DNA of 64,000 nt from Xylophilus rhododendri (GCF_009906855.1 NZ_CP047650.1:248001-312000); one strand, 5' to 3'. Positions 1 through 9,398 are shown, counted from the first letter of the stretch. Translations and numbers: made by a program. The notes: generated by a model from the letters alone, not told the origin.

Positions 1-96
1 GCGCATGCCGCCGTCGAAGAAGGCTGGGCCGCGCAGATCGCCGCCGGCACCTGGCCGCGCGGCTGGGTCGATGCCGCCCTGGCGCAGCTCAAGTGA
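1..96 (+). CDS. C-terminal end of an unidentified gene (partial)
   Basis: The window opens inside a reading frame that ends with TGA at 94-96. Only about 31 residues are visible, ending in ALAQLK, which is too little to assign a family. The stop lies 11 bases before the ATG of the next gene, so the two may be co-transcribed. The base composition (GC-rich third positions) matches the genes that follow. Confidence 0.55.
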   Translation, partial: AHAAVEEGWAAQIAAGTWPRGWVDAALAQLK

Positions 97-107
97 GGTG
101 CGCGGCC

Positions 108-1085
108 ATGCAAGGTTTCCTGCGACGCCTGGGCGCCGCCGCCTGCGCCCTGGCCTGCGCCAGCGGCTTCGCCCAGCCCGGCGCGCCCTATCCGAACAAG
201 CCCATCACACTCGTCGTGCCGCAGTCCCCCGGCTCGGTGGCCGACATCATGGCGCGCCTGGTCGGCAAGTCGCTCGGCGACATCCTGGGCCAGCCGGTGG
301 TGGTCGAGAACCGCTCCGGCGCCAGCGGCATCATCGGCGCCCAGGCCGTGGCCCGGGCCAGGCCCGATGGCTACACGCTGCTGGTCGGCTCGGTGAGCAC
401 CCACGGCCTGCTGTCAGGCACCGAGAAGAACCTGGCCTACGACCCGGTGAAGGACTTCGCCGCCGTCGCGCAGATCAACGATTCGCCGCTGGTGCTGGTG
501 GTCCATCCGGCGCTCGGCGTGAAGTCGCTGCGCGAGTTCGTGGGCCTGGCCCGCAGCCGTCCCGGGCAGCTGTCGTACGCGTCGACCGGCAACGGCAGCG
601 GCTCGCGATTCACGGTGGAGCTGCTGCGGCTGCAGGAGAGGCTCGACATGATCCACGTGCCCTACCGCAGCCCCATGGAAGCCGTGCGGGCGGTGGTGGC
701 GGGCGAGGCCAGCATCGCCTCGCCCTCCATTCCCAGCGCGCCCGACCTGATCCGCGCCGGCCGCCTGCAGGCCCTGGCCGTCACCGGCGACAGCCGCTCG
801 CCCCTGCTGCCCGAGGTTCCCACCACGGCCGAGGCCGGCTACCCCGGCGTGGTCTTCACCAGCTGGACCGGATTGTTCGCGCCGGCCGGCACGCCCCGCG
901 CCATCGTCCTGCAGCTCAACCAGGCGGTGAAGCTGGCCCTGGCGCGGCCGGAAACGGTCAAGGGCATCGTCGACAGCGGTGCCAGCCCGGTGGTGCGTTC
1001 GCCCGAGGCCTTCGGCGCCTTCGTGCGCGGCGAGGTCTTCAAATGGACCCAGGCGGCCCGGGATGCAGGCATTGCCGCCGAATGA
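108..1085 (+). CDS. Bug-family tripartite tricarboxylate transporter receptor (periplasmic)
   Basis: A 325-residue protein, the usual length for the Bug (BugT/TctC-like) extracytoplasmic solute receptors that are greatly expanded in Burkholderiales. It begins with an arginine-containing n-region and a hydrophobic stretch ending near residue 22 (ASGFAQ), a likely Sec signal. Family hallmarks follow: PNKPITLVVP near the start of the mature protein, QPVVVENRSGASG, ADGYTLL-type motif PDGYTLL, and YASTGNGS. The ATG at 108 is preferred over the in-frame GTG at 93, which lies inside the previous gene's end. No tctA/tctB membrane partners are next to it, so it is an orphan receptor. Its ligand cannot be told from sequence. 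It overlaps the following regulator by 23 bases. Confidence 0.85.
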   Translation: MQGFLRRLGAAACALACASGFAQPGAPYPNKPITLVVPQSPGSVADIMARLVGKSLGDILGQPVVVENRSGASGIIGAQAVARARPDGYTLLVGSVSTHGLLSGTEKNLAYDPVKDFAAVAQINDSPLVLVVHPALGVKSLREFVGLARSRPGQLSYASTGNGSGSRFTVELLRLQERLDMIHVPYRSPMEAVRAVVAGEASIASPSIPSAPDLIRAGRLQALAVTGDSRSPLLPEVPTTAEAGYPGVVFTSWTGLFAPAGTPRAIVLQLNQAVKLALARPETVKGIVDSGASPVVRSPEAFGAFVRGEVFKWTQAARDAGIAAE

Positions 1086-1797
1086 GGCCGCGGCCGCGCG
1101 CCGGCCGGCCATCGACGTCTACGCCAGGCTGCGCCGGAGCATCATCCTGGGCGAGTTCGCGCCCGGCGTGCAGCTGAAGGAACAGGCACTGGCCGCCCAG
1201 ATGCAGGTCAGCCGCTCGCCGATCCGCGTGGCCTTCAGGCGCCTGGAGGAAGACGGCCTGGTGAGCAGCGAGCCCAACCGAGGCGTCTTCGTCGCCACCT
1301 GGGCCGACCAGGACAGCGACGAAGTCTTCGACCTGCGGGCGGTGGTCGAATCCCACGCGGCGGGCCTGGCCGCCCGCCGCCGCCAGCCCGAGCACCTGCG
1401 CCGCCTGCACCAGCTGAACGAAACCATGGCCCACTTGATCGTGGCGCGGCCGGAAGACTTCCTGCACCGACTGCAGCAGGTCAACGCCGAGTTCCACCAG
1501 GTCGTGCTGCAGGCCGCCGCCTCGCCGCGCCTCACGCAATTCGTGGCCAGCCTGATGGCGGTGCACCGCGTCATCGGCGCCTTCTACTACTACACCGACC
1601 AGCAGCTGGCCGACAGCCTGGCCGACCACCGCCAGCTGCTGCGCGCCATCGAGCGGCGCGATCCGGCCCTGGCGCGCGCGGTGCTCGAAGGCCATATCCG
1701 CGGCACGGCCGAGCGCCTGAAAGTGCAGCGGCAGGATCTCCGTCCGGTAAATTTTTCGCAGACAAACGAGAATCACTCGCATCCTGTGCCAGAATAG
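1063..1797 (+). CDS. GntR-family transcriptional regulator, FCD type
   Basis: A 244-residue regulator. Residues about 15-80 form a winged helix-turn-helix with the GntR pattern (YARLRRSIILGEF, then LAAQMQVSRSPIRVAFRRL and EDGLVSSEPNRGVFV). The C-terminal half is helical with the FCD (FadR C-terminal) pattern, including DLRAVVESHAA and the distal SLADHRQLLRAIERRD / EGHIRGT, which usually hold metal-binding histidines and an acid ligand. The ATG at 1063 gives the normal length and overlaps the Bug receptor gene by 23 bases, so it probably controls the receptor and the catabolic gene cut by the left edge. Its effector is unknown. Confidence 0.85.
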   Translation: MQALPPNEAAAARRPAIDVYARLRRSIILGEFAPGVQLKEQALAAQMQVSRSPIRVAFRRLEEDGLVSSEPNRGVFVATWADQDSDEVFDLRAVVESHAAGLAARRRQPEHLRRLHQLNETMAHLIVARPEDFLHRLQQVNAEFHQVVLQAAASPRLTQFVASLMAVHRVIGAFYYYTDQQLADSLADHRQLLRAIERRDPALARAVLEGHIRGTAERLKVQRQDLRPVNFSQTNENHSHPVPE

Positions 1798-1990
1798 ATC
1801 CATCGAAGGACGCAGCGCCCGCCGCCAGCTGCCTTCCAACGCTTTCATCGTGGGGCGACCCGAGACATCTGTCTCCAAGGTCGTTTTTGCTAGCCATCGG
1901 TTCGCCGGCCAGCCATGCATTTTTTCCCCACACGCCCCGGCCAGGCCTCGCTGCCCTCTCCAGTCTTCCACTCCTTCTGACTGCGAAACC

Positions 1991-2578
1991 ATGAATCCTG
2001 CCCCGCACGACATGGCGCACATCGTCCAGGAACACCAGGCGCTGCTGCGCCATTTCGCCGGGGTGCAGCTGCGCTGCAGCGAGCTGCTGCGACGCCAGGC
2101 CGCCGAGATCGAACGCCTGCAGGCCCAGGCCATCCGCCAGCGCGCGGCCATCCTGTTGCGCGACACCGCCCTGGCCTGGGCGCGCGAAGACCATGTCGAG
2201 CTGCAGGCGGCCATCCCCGGCCTGCCGCGGCGCGCCACGCTCAGCCGCCATGTGGAGAAGCTCAAGCACCGGGTGCAGGAACTGATGCACGAGCGCCTGC
2301 GCTGGCAGCGCCAGGCGCCGCCGCCGGAGATCGCTCCGCCCACCTTGGTGGACGAGGCCGAACTCGCCGCCCTGGAGCAGAGCCTGGTCACCGCCGACCT
2401 GGTGATCTGCCAGACCGGCTGCGTCAGCCACGGCGCCTACTGGCGGGTGCAGGACCACTGCCGCCGCACCGGCAAGGCCTGCGTGCTGGTGGAGCAGCCG
2501 GATGCGCTGCGCATCGTGCGCATCCATGCCTCGGACCTGAACGGTGAAGCCGAAAAGGCGGCCCCGCCCCTGGCCTGA
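1991..2578 (+). CDS. DUF2325 domain protein
   Basis: A 195-residue protein. The first ~110 residues are an alpha-helical, coiled-coil-like region rich in Arg, Gln and Leu. The last ~60 residues carry the DUF2325 signature: a short strand TADLVICQTGCVSHGAYW, then a helix and GKACVLVEQP. Proteins of this kind are common single-domain genes in beta- and gammaproteobacteria; no biochemical role is established that I know of. The ATG at 1991 was chosen because sequence upstream (from 1850) reads as non-coding Pro/Ser-rich text. It ends seven bases before the stop of the convergent patatin gene. Confidence 0.75.
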   Translation: MNPAPHDMAHIVQEHQALLRHFAGVQLRCSELLRRQAAEIERLQAQAIRQRAAILLRDTALAWAREDHVELQAAIPGLPRRATLSRHVEKLKHRVQELMHERLRWQRQAPPPEIAPPTLVDEAELAALEQSLVTADLVICQTGCVSHGAYWRVQDHCRRTGKACVLVEQPDALRIVRIHASDLNGEAEKAAPPLA

Positions 2579-2584
2579 AGCGGC

Positions 2585-5500
2585 TCAGTTGCCGGATGGC
2601 GGCTGGGGCAGCGGCGGAAACGGCGCGCCGAAGGCGGTGGCCTGGCGCCGGTACCACGACCCGGCCCAGCCCCGATCGACCGGCGCCAGGCTGCCCATGG
2701 CCGTGCTGTCGATGGCGACACAGGCCGACTGGCGTGTCTTGGGATTGGGCCCGCGCGCCTTCTCGCAGCGCGCGGCGGTGGCGTGGCAATGCACGCCGTA
2801 GCGGGGGCCGGCGGCCGCGGGGTCGAACTCCTGGTAGCAGAAGGGCCGGCCGGGCAGCCCCTCGGACGACTGCAGGTTCTCCGCCGTGGCGCCGGACGCG
2901 GCCGGCAGCCAGATCTCGACCACGCCCGGCGTGGCCGCCAGGCTTTCCGGCAGGGCCCGCACATCCCAGTCGGCACGGTCGCCCAGGCCCTGGAAGCTGG
3001 CCGCGCAGGCCATGGAATCCCGATCGTGATAGATGGCGGTCGGCCGAGACGGCATCCGGGGCGGCTGGCTGCGGTTGCGCCGGGCGCTGTCGAGCACGTC
3101 CTCGGCCGCCGGCACCCGGGCGCCGCCGTCGGTCAGGGGCTTGCGGTAGAGGGTGTCGATCACGCCGCGCAGCTCCGGCCCGAAGATCTGGATGTAGATG
3201 GTCTTGCCGCCGCAGACGCGCGTGGCGGCCGGGGCTTCGGCCGTGGCGCCGCTCGGCGGCGGGGCGGGCACCAGCCCGGGCGCCCGGCCGGCGCCGCCGA
3301 AGTGCGCCGTGCTGGCCACCTTGTCGTTGACCAGGGCCGAGCGCAGGTCAGGCCACCATTCCAGGCCGGCCAGGCGCAGGTGCGCCGCGTCGTCCAGCAC
3401 CGCCAGCAGCCCGGGCGGCCAGGCCATGCCCAGGAAATCCAGGCTGAACCAGTAGGCCCAGCCGGTGCTCGCCACGCCGGCGGCCACGCCCGGCACGGGC
3501 ACGCAGTTGTCCAGGGCGCTGGCCTGGGGGTCGAAGCTGCGGATCCAGTACTGCGGCTGGCAGTTGCCCTTGCGGTGCGGATCGTCCGCGTCCACGCAGG
3601 AAGGCCGGCCGTCGCCCGTCACCAGCACCTTGCAGGACGGGTGCAGCAAGCCGGTCGACGCACAGCGCTCCTTGGCGCTGGCCAGGGCCAGCTGCACCAG
3701 ATTCGAGGCCTGGAACGCCGCCCGGTTGGCCGGCTTGCACACCGATTCGTCGATGCGCAGCAGGGCCGTGGCCAGCACCACCGCGCCGGGGTCGTCCGTG
3801 GCGGCCGCAGCCGGGGACGCCGGGGACGCCGCCAGCTTCGCAGGGCTGGCATACAGGTCGCTCACCTCCTTGAGCACCGCGGCATCGATGGTGCTGGCGC
3901 GCTCCTGCTTGTCCAGATAGGCCGAGGTGGCCTGCCAGGCCGTGGCCGCCAGCGTCAGGATGGCGCCCAGACCGACCGAGGCCGTCACCGCGCCGGTGGC
4001 GGCGATGCGCGAGGGCAGGCGCTTGGGCGCGGCGGCGCGCTGCGGCTGGCCGCGGGCGTCGAGCGCGGTCACCGTGCCGTCGTCCTCCTCGAAGAAGGCA
4101 CGGGCGAACACGCCGATGTTGGCGAGGAAACGCCCGTCGAGCTGGCGGCCCAGGCTGTTGCCCAGCTGGAAATAGCTCTCCCACTGGCTCTCGCTGAAGA
4201 ACTGGTCGGTGGTCGGCTCCTGCGGGAACAGCGGCTTGTCGGCCTTGAAGTTCACCAGGTCCACCGGCAGCCCCTCGCAGATATTCGGCTTGACCACCAC
4301 CATCCAGCCGACCGTGCCGCTGATGCCGTAGCGCACCTGCGCCAGCGCCAGGCAGGCATGGCTTTGCTCGGAGACCAGGTCGTTGAGCGAGCCGAAGCTG
4401 TGCAGCATGCGCTTGATCTCGCCCTGGCCCAGGCCCTTCTGCACGGCGGCGGCGTCCTCCGACCAGTGCTCCAGCGCGAAGCTGCCGCTGGCCGCGCTGG
4501 CGTTGGGCTTGAGGAAGCGGATCTCGGTCTGCAGGTCGATGCGCGCCTTGCGCACCAGGTTCTCCAGGTCGCCGAAGCTGTAGCGCGGATCGGCGCCGCA
4601 GTCGGCGACCACGATCAGCCCGCACTCCTCGCGCAGCAGCGCATAGGCGCCGGTGTTCTCGAAATGGCCGCCGTCGCTCAGGTACCAGTCGCGCCGCTCC
4701 ACGCCGTCGAAACGGCCCTGCAGCTCGGCCAGCAGCTGGCCGTACTTGCCGACCGCGCGCGGCCTGGCCTGGCCGGGCCCGCGCGCCACGCAGCAGCTGT
4801 CCCACCAGTAGCCCAGGCGCACGCCGCCCAGCATCAGCAGCGCCGACAGGCCCGATCGGGTGCTGGCCCCCAGCCCGGGCGCCACCGCCGCGCCGGAGAT
4901 GGCCATCCACGAGCCCAGCGTCATGCTGCCGGCCGCATCCACCTCGCGCCAGCGCTCCTGGCCCACCCGCACCTGGCCGCGCGGGCCCACCGTCATCGGC
5001 AGCCCCTTGCGGTCCTGGTTGAACAGGCCGCCGCGCGGGTCGCGGGTCTGGTTCACGCAGACGTTGAGCAGGTGCACCGGTCCGCCGGCCCGGTGGGGCT
5101 CGTAGCGCGACATGGCCTCGTCGTCGCCCTGCTCCACCTGCTGCACGGCCACGTTCACCGCATCGGGCGCCAGGTCGCGCGGATAGCCCTCCAGCGGACT
5201 TGCCACCCCTTTCTGGAAACGCCGCACATTGCCCGCGCCCAGGTAGCTGCGGATCAGCCGCGCGCGGTAGAAGGAGAACAGCGAGGAGCGATTGAGGAAC
5301 TCCCGGTTGCGCCAGGAAAAACCCACGATCAGCGCCGGCGGCAGGAAGAACACCGCCAGCCATTTCCAGCTCGCCGCGAAGGTCAGGCCCTGCGGCATGC
5401 GCTGGAACATCGCCGTGCTGGCATTGCGGTGCACCACGCTGATCCAGAACACCAGCAGCGCCACCAGCACCGCCAGCCCGACGAGGTTGATCACCGCCAT

Positions 5501-6649
5501 GAAACTCAGCCGGATGCCCGGCGTCAGCCCCTTGGGCAGGTCGGCCAGCCGGGGCAGCAGCGCGCGGGCCGCGACCACCGCCAGGGCCAGGCCGCCGCCC
5601 ACCACGCCGTGGTCCTCGAACCCGGCCCGCGCCATCACCCAGGCCAGCACGTCCATCAAGCCCACGGCGGCCACCACGATGCCCCATTTCAGCAGCCAGG
5701 CCAGCCAGCCGGTCAGGCGGTTGCGCAGCATGTCGGCCGGGCGCGCCGACATCGCCATGGCCCAGGCCAGCAGCGTGCCCAGCACCGACCAGGACAAGAC
5801 CGCCAGCACCAGCCACAAGGTCAGGGTCGACAGGCCGAGCTTGTCCGACTCGCCCGGCAGCGCCGCCGCCGCCCCGGCGCGCGCCTGCAGATTGGAGGCC
5901 AGCAGCCAGGCCAGCGCCGCCGCGGCGGCGGCCTCCAGCCAGCGCCAGGGCTTCATCCGCTGCCCCTGGGCGGGCAGCGCCCAGTAGCCCACCGCGACCA
6001 CGCCGGCCAGCCAGCCCAGCGGAATCAGCAGCAGCCACAAGGTCGGCCAGCGCGACAGCCCGGGCAGGCTGCTGGCCGGCATCAGCGGCGACAGGAAACA
6101 GGAGCGCCCCGCATAGATGCCATCCGCGCATTGCCACACCGCCGTGTCGAACAAGGCCAGCAGACAGCCGGCCAGGATGCCCAGCAGCGCGATCTCGATG
6201 TGGATGCCCAGCAGGTTGCGGCCGAAGTTGGCGGCGGCGAAGAACAGGTCGGTCGCGCCGTTGGGAATCAGATAGCGGCCATTGGCGCGCAGCCAGAAGG
6301 AGAACCACTTCTTGTCCGCCTCGGCCAGCGCCTGCTCCACCTGCCCGGCCGCGCCGGGCCCGGGCACGGCCGTCTGGAAGAGCTTGCCGATGGTCGAGCC
6401 GATATAGCCGCCACCCGACACCGTGGACAGCAGGTCGAAGCGGTGGAAGATGCCCTTCTGCGCCAGCGCCTTCAACAGCCCGAAGCAGAAGGTGGCACTG
6501 CGGATGCCGCCGCCCGACAGCGCCAGTCCCCAGGTCGGCTGGCCGGCCAGATGCGCACCGCCGTCGGCCAGCTGCTGGCGGCGCTGCTCGCACAGCCGCT
6601 GCATGTCGCTCAGCGAGTTCGACGATTCGGGACCGTGTTCTTCGGGCAT
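2585..6649 (-). CDS. Giant patatin-like phospholipase with membrane-domain insertion
   Basis: A 1354-residue protein with a patatin (group IV phospholipase A-like) catalytic core split in two. The oxyanion-hole motif GGGIRS is at residues 46-51 and the nucleophile motif TVSGG puts Ser78 as the active serine. The catalytic Asp of the DGG motif (SDGGHFENTG) is near residue 659. Between Ser and Asp lies a long insertion with about ten hydrophobic helices (roughly residues 160-470), so the enzyme should be anchored in the inner membrane. A further hydrophobic stretch near residue 890 precedes a ~430-residue C-terminal region I do not recognise. The start at 6649 (MPEEHG) gives a compact N-terminus; an upstream ATG at 6676 is possible. 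Lipase/phospholipase activity is inferred from motifs only. Confidence 0.85.
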   Translation of the reverse strand: MPEEHGPESSNSLSDMQRLCEQRRQQLADGGAHLAGQPTWGLALSGGGIRSATFCFGLLKALAQKGIFHRFDLLSTVSGGGYIGSTIGKLFQTAVPGPGAAGQVEQALAEADKKWFSFWLRANGRYLIPNGATDLFFAAANFGRNLLGIHIEIALLGILAGCLLALFDTAVWQCADGIYAGRSCFLSPLMPASSLPGLSRWPTLWLLLIPLGWLAGVVAVGYWALPAQGQRMKPWRWLEAAAAAALAWLLASNLQARAGAAAALPGESDKLGLSTLTLWLVLAVLSWSVLGTLLAWAMAMSARPADMLRNRLTGWLAWLLKWGIVVAAVGLMDVLAWVMARAGFEDHGVVGGGLALAVVAARALLPRLADLPKGLTPGIRLSFMAVINLVGLAVLVALLVFWISVVHRNASTAMFQRMPQGLTFAASWKWLAVFFLPPALIVGFSWRNREFLNRSSLFSFYRARLIRSYLGAGNVRRFQKGVASPLEGYPRDLAPDAVNVAVQQVEQGDDEAMSRYEPHRAGGPVHLLNVCVNQTRDPRGGLFNQDRKGLPMTVGPRGQVRVGQERWREVDAAGSMTLGSWMAISGAAVAPGLGASTRSGLSALLMLGGVRLGYWWDSCCVARGPGQARPRAVGKYGQLLAELQGRFDGVERRDWYLSDGGHFENTGAYALLREECGLIVVADCGADPRYSFGDLENLVRKARIDLQTEIRFLKPNASAASGSFALEHWSEDAAAVQKGLGQGEIKRMLHSFGSLNDLVSEQSHACLALAQVRYGISGTVGWMVVVKPNICEGLPVDLVNFKADKPLFPQEPTTDQFFSESQWESYFQLGNSLGRQLDGRFLANIGVFARAFFEEDDGTVTALDARGQPQRAAAPKRLPSRIAATGAVTASVGLGAILTLAATAWQATSAYLDKQERASTIDAAVLKEVSDLYASPAKLAASPASPAAAATDDPGAVVLATALLRIDESVCKPANRAAFQASNLVQLALASAKERCASTGLLHPSCKVLVTGDGRPSCVDADDPHRKGNCQPQYWIRSFDPQASALDNCVPVPGVAAGVASTGWAYWFSLDFLGMAWPPGLLAVLDDAAHLRLAGLEWWPDLRSALVNDKVASTAHFGGAGRAPGLVPAPPPSGATAEAPAATRVCGGKTIYIQIFGPELRGVIDTLYRKPLTDGGARVPAAEDVLDSARRNRSQPPRMPSRPTAIYHDRDSMACAASFQGLGDRADWDVRALPESLAATPGVVEIWLPAASGATAENLQSSEGLPGRPFCYQEFDPAAAGPRYGVHCHATAARCEKARGPNPKTRQSACVAIDSTAMGSLAPVDRGWAGSWYRRQATAFGAPFPPLPQPPSGN

Positions 6650-6754
6650 GGCGGGCTCCAGGCACAGCGGAGCCAAGAATGTGACTTATCGATTCATTAG
6701 GTGTCAATCCGTTTCAAACCCGGGGCAACGCACCGCATCGTTCATCATCTTGCG

Positions 6755-7189
6755 ATGAAGCACACACTCCTCCTCGTGACCCTGCTGGCCTGCACCCCGG
6801 CCTTCGCCCAGCCCGACGAACAGGTGGTGCAGGCCGTGCAGCGCCAGACCCAGGGCCTGTCCGCCGCCGACATCCGCCAGTACCACGATGCCTGCGACAG
6901 CGGCGTCACCTTGCAGATGAACATCTGCCATTCCTACCGGCTGGCCCGGCAGGACCTGAAACTCAACGCGACCTATGCCCGGGTCCGCCAGCAGGCCGCC
7001 AAGACCGGCAACGAAGCCGCCCTGCTGAAGGCCCAGCGCGCCTGGCTGGCCTGGCGCGACAGCCAGTGCGCCTATGAAGGCAAGGCCGGCGCAGGCGGCG
7101 GCAGCGCAGAGGGCCTGTTCGTGCTGAGCTGCCGCGAGGCGCTGACCGGCGAGCAGGAAACGCGCCTGCAGGACTCGTTGACGCCCTGA
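6755..7189 (+). CDS. LprI/DUF1311-family periplasmic protein
   Basis: A 144-residue secreted protein: MKHTLLLVTLLACTPAFAQ is a clear signal peptide cleaved near residue 18. The mature part has the pattern of the lysozyme-inhibitor LprI N-terminal domain (DUF1311): spaced cysteines, DLKLNATYARV, LLKAQRAWLAWRDSQCAYE and a late cysteine in VLSCREALT. Members are small periplasmic helical proteins; some inhibit lysozyme, but most are uncharacterised. It is transcribed divergently from the patatin-like gene, with about 105 bases between the two starts. Confidence 0.75.
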   Translation: MKHTLLLVTLLACTPAFAQPDEQVVQAVQRQTQGLSAADIRQYHDACDSGVTLQMNICHSYRLARQDLKLNATYARVRQQAAKTGNEAALLKAQRAWLAWRDSQCAYEGKAGAGGGSAEGLFVLSCREALTGEQETRLQDSLTP

Positions 7190-7277
7190 GCCCGCTGCTT
7201 CTGGCAAGGGCTTGCGCCAGATCAAGCCATCATCGGTGACCACATGGCTTGATGGTGCGCAACCAGCACCAGCCGCC

Positions 7278-8099
7278 ATGAACCACCCAGCCTCCATCCT
7301 GCTGCACCTCGACGCCAGCCGCCGCTGCGCCCAACACGTGCAGCTCGCCCGCCAGGTCGCGGAACGCTTCGACGCACGTGTCACCGCCCAGCTCTGCACC
7401 TCGCCCGCCGTGCTCGACTATCCCTACGCGGTGGACTGCGCCGCCGGCGCCGTGCAGGCCTTCGAGCAGCTCGACCAGCAAAGCCGCGACCGCGCCTTCA
7501 CCGCCTTCCTGCAGGCCGCCGCCGGCTCGCCGCGGCTGCAGTGGTCCGAGGCCGACAACGGCGGGCCCTGGGCCTTCGGCCGCCGCGCGATGTACCACGA
7601 CCTGGCGATCGTGGGCCAGCGCGATCCGCACGATCCCGCCGCCGACGCCCTGCCCGCCGACTTCGTGCCCGAACTCGCCGCCGCCTCCGGCCGGCCGGTG
7701 CTGGTGTTGCCCTCGGCCGGCCCGCTGACCGATGTGGGCGACACCGTGCTGCTGGCCTGGAAGGAATCCCCGGAAGCCGTGCGCGCCCTGAGCGCCGCCC
7801 TGCCCTGGATGCAGAAGGCCGGCACGGTGCATGCGGTGTGCTGGGGCGAGGCCACCGAGTCGGCCCGCGCAGCCTTGTCTGCCCTGCTGTCAGCCCACGG
7901 CATCCGCGCCACGGTGCACGGCGGCAACCCCGCGCCCACCCGCGCCGGCGAGGCCTTGCTGACCCTGGCCGCCGAGCTGGACGCCGACCTGCTCGCCATG
8001 GGCTGCTACGGCCACAGCCGCACCCGGGAATGGGTGTTGGGCGGGGTGACCCGCACGGTGCTCCGGGCCATGAGCCTGCCGGTGTTGATGGTGCATTGA
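7278..8099 (+). CDS. Universal stress protein (UspA-like), long form
   Basis: A 273-residue cytoplasmic protein. The C-terminal half is a standard UspA fold with the ATP-binding signature G-x2-G-x9-G seen as GCYGHSRTREWVLGG followed by VTRTVLRAMSLPVLMVH. The N-terminal half begins like a Usp domain (ILLHLDASRRCAQHVQLARQVAERF) but lacks an obvious nucleotide-binding signature, so it reads as a tandem Usp with one degenerate half. Such proteins respond to stress and nucleotide levels; the partner here is not evident. Flanking genes point to different tasks, so it is probably monocistronic. Confidence 0.8.
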   Translation: MNHPASILLHLDASRRCAQHVQLARQVAERFDARVTAQLCTSPAVLDYPYAVDCAAGAVQAFEQLDQQSRDRAFTAFLQAAAGSPRLQWSEADNGGPWAFGRRAMYHDLAIVGQRDPHDPAADALPADFVPELAAASGRPVLVLPSAGPLTDVGDTVLLAWKESPEAVRALSAALPWMQKAGTVHAVCWGEATESARAALSALLSAHGIRATVHGGNPAPTRAGEALLTLAAELDADLLAMGCYGHSRTREWVLGGVTRTVLRAMSLPVLMVH

Positions 8100-8241
8100 G
8101 CCCTCCGGCCCTCCTTGCCTCGCTCGGCCAACGAGGCCTCCAAAGTCCGGTGGCCGGCCAGCCGATGCTAATGATCCAAAACGGCAGGCGCAGTCTGCGA
8201 CCGTTCCGGCGCCCGGCTACGCCTCTCCAATCGGCGCATGG

Positions 8242-8901
8242 CTACAGCATCACCGGCAACCGCTCCAGCGCCTCGGCATTCGAAGCCACGATATTGCCCC
8301 GAGGCAGTTCGGCCCCCGCCGCCACGGCATCGACCCAGGCCTGCGTCGTCGCCACCGCCGCGAAGCGCGAATGCAGCACCACGCTGAACACCCGGTGGAT
8401 CTCCTCCGCGCTCGCGCTGCCCGCCGTGTTGGCATAGGGCAGCGAGCCGGTCGCATCCGACAGGAACTCGGCCTTCAGCCCGCGGTGCAGGGCATCGACG
8501 ATGGTCGAGGCATCGCAGTTGTGGCTCATGTAGCCCGCCACCGTGATCGTGTCGATGCGCTGCTTGCTCAGCCAGTCGGCCAGTGCCGTGCCGGCGAAAA
8601 CGCTGGGCAGGGTCTTGGAGATCACCAGGGCATGGGGCCGCGAGGCGACCGAGGCATGCAGCTTCCAGCCATCGGAGCCGCGCGCGAACACCGGCGAGGT
8701 CTCGGGTGCGTCGTTCTGCACCAGCACCACCGGGATGCCGGCGGCGTTGGCCGCATCGATCGCCTGGGCGATGCGCTCCAGCGAATCGTGCACCGGCGGG
8801 TATTCGATGCGCAGGCCGCCGGTGACGTACTCGTTCTGCACGTCGATCACCAGCAGCGCTCGGCGCGGCGCGGCCGCGGGGGTGGAAAGGGAGTTGCTCA
8901 T
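8242..8901 (-). CDS. Isochorismatase-like cysteine hydrolase
   Basis: A 219-residue hydrolase with the Asp-Lys-Cys catalytic triad of the isochorismatase superfamily: Asp20 in LLVIDVQNEY, Lys96 in VISKTLPS and Cys129 in YMSHNCDAS. This superfamily cleaves amide, vinyl-ether or similar bonds (nicotinamidase, N-carbamoylsarcosine amidase, isochorismatase). The YMSHNCD variant of the nucleophile region is typical of uncharacterised cytosolic members, so the substrate is unknown. It is transcribed away from the dioxygenase/ABC operon, with a ~530-base gap, and may or may not be functionally linked. Confidence 0.85.
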   Translation of the reverse strand: MSNSLSTPAAAPRRALLVIDVQNEYVTGGLRIEYPPVHDSLERIAQAIDAANAAGIPVVLVQNDAPETSPVFARGSDGWKLHASVASRPHALVISKTLPSVFAGTALADWLSKQRIDTITVAGYMSHNCDASTIVDALHRGLKAEFLSDATGSLPYANTAGSASAEEIHRVFSVVLHSRFAAVATTQAWVDAVAAGAELPRGNIVASNAEALERLPVML

Positions 8902-9246
8902 GGGAATGGTCCAGGATGGACCGCCGATCCTGCCCCATGCGCCCCCCGATGCCAAGCCTGCTCGAAGCGCTTCGACATGCGTTCGGCGCCATAGCACAAA
9001 ACATCCCCGGCCGGCCCGACGGAGCCAGTCCGAGTTATCCATCGAAGCTGTGGAAAAACCTGTTGAAAGCCTCCATGCAAACCTCCGCAGGCCGCGCCGG
9101 TGCTGGCTCCGTACACGGTGCACGTGAAAGAAGCAGGCCCGGCTCCTGCCGCGCCAGCCGCATATGAAACTGCGACAAGCATCGTTCGCAGACCGGGGCT
9201 GCCCTCGCACACTCGGCTCCATCAAGACGATACGAGAGGACATCCC
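8902..9246. other. Gene-free stretch upstream of the cysteine hydrolase
   Basis: This 345-base interval separates the minus-strand cysteine hydrolase from a tiny possible plus-strand gene. Open frames across it have no recognisable domain and no good ribosome site. I see no repeat, RNA gene or clear promoter. Confidence 0.4.
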
Positions 9247-9357
9247 ATGCCGGCCCATTCCCGCGCACAGGCGCTGCCCGCGGCTTCCATCCGGGAGCAT
9301 GCACGGCGCGTCATCGCCATCACCAAGCAGGCCTGGAGATATTTGCCCAGCGACTAA
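9247..9357 (+). CDS. Possible 36-residue small protein
   Basis: A short frame starting at an ATG preceded by a purine-rich GAGAGGA six bases upstream. The peptide begins MPAHSRAQALPAAS and continues with IREHARRVIAITKQAWRYLPSD, a plausible short amphipathic helix. It ends 75 bases before the dioxygenase gene, so it could be a leader or the first gene of that operon. There is no known homologue I can name; it may equally be chance. Confidence 0.3.
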   Translation: MPAHSRAQALPAASIREHARRVIAITKQAWRYLPSD

Positions 9358-9398
9358 TCAAACGCGGAAACTTTCGTTTTGCTGCTGAAGCACCAGGC

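Noticed and set aside
2783..6700. A 1305-codon open frame on the plus strand opposite the patatin gene
   Set aside because: It is the antisense of a real gene with conserved motifs; its translation is His/Arg/Gln/Ala-rich repeat-like text with no domain, as expected for a shadow frame in GC-rich DNA.
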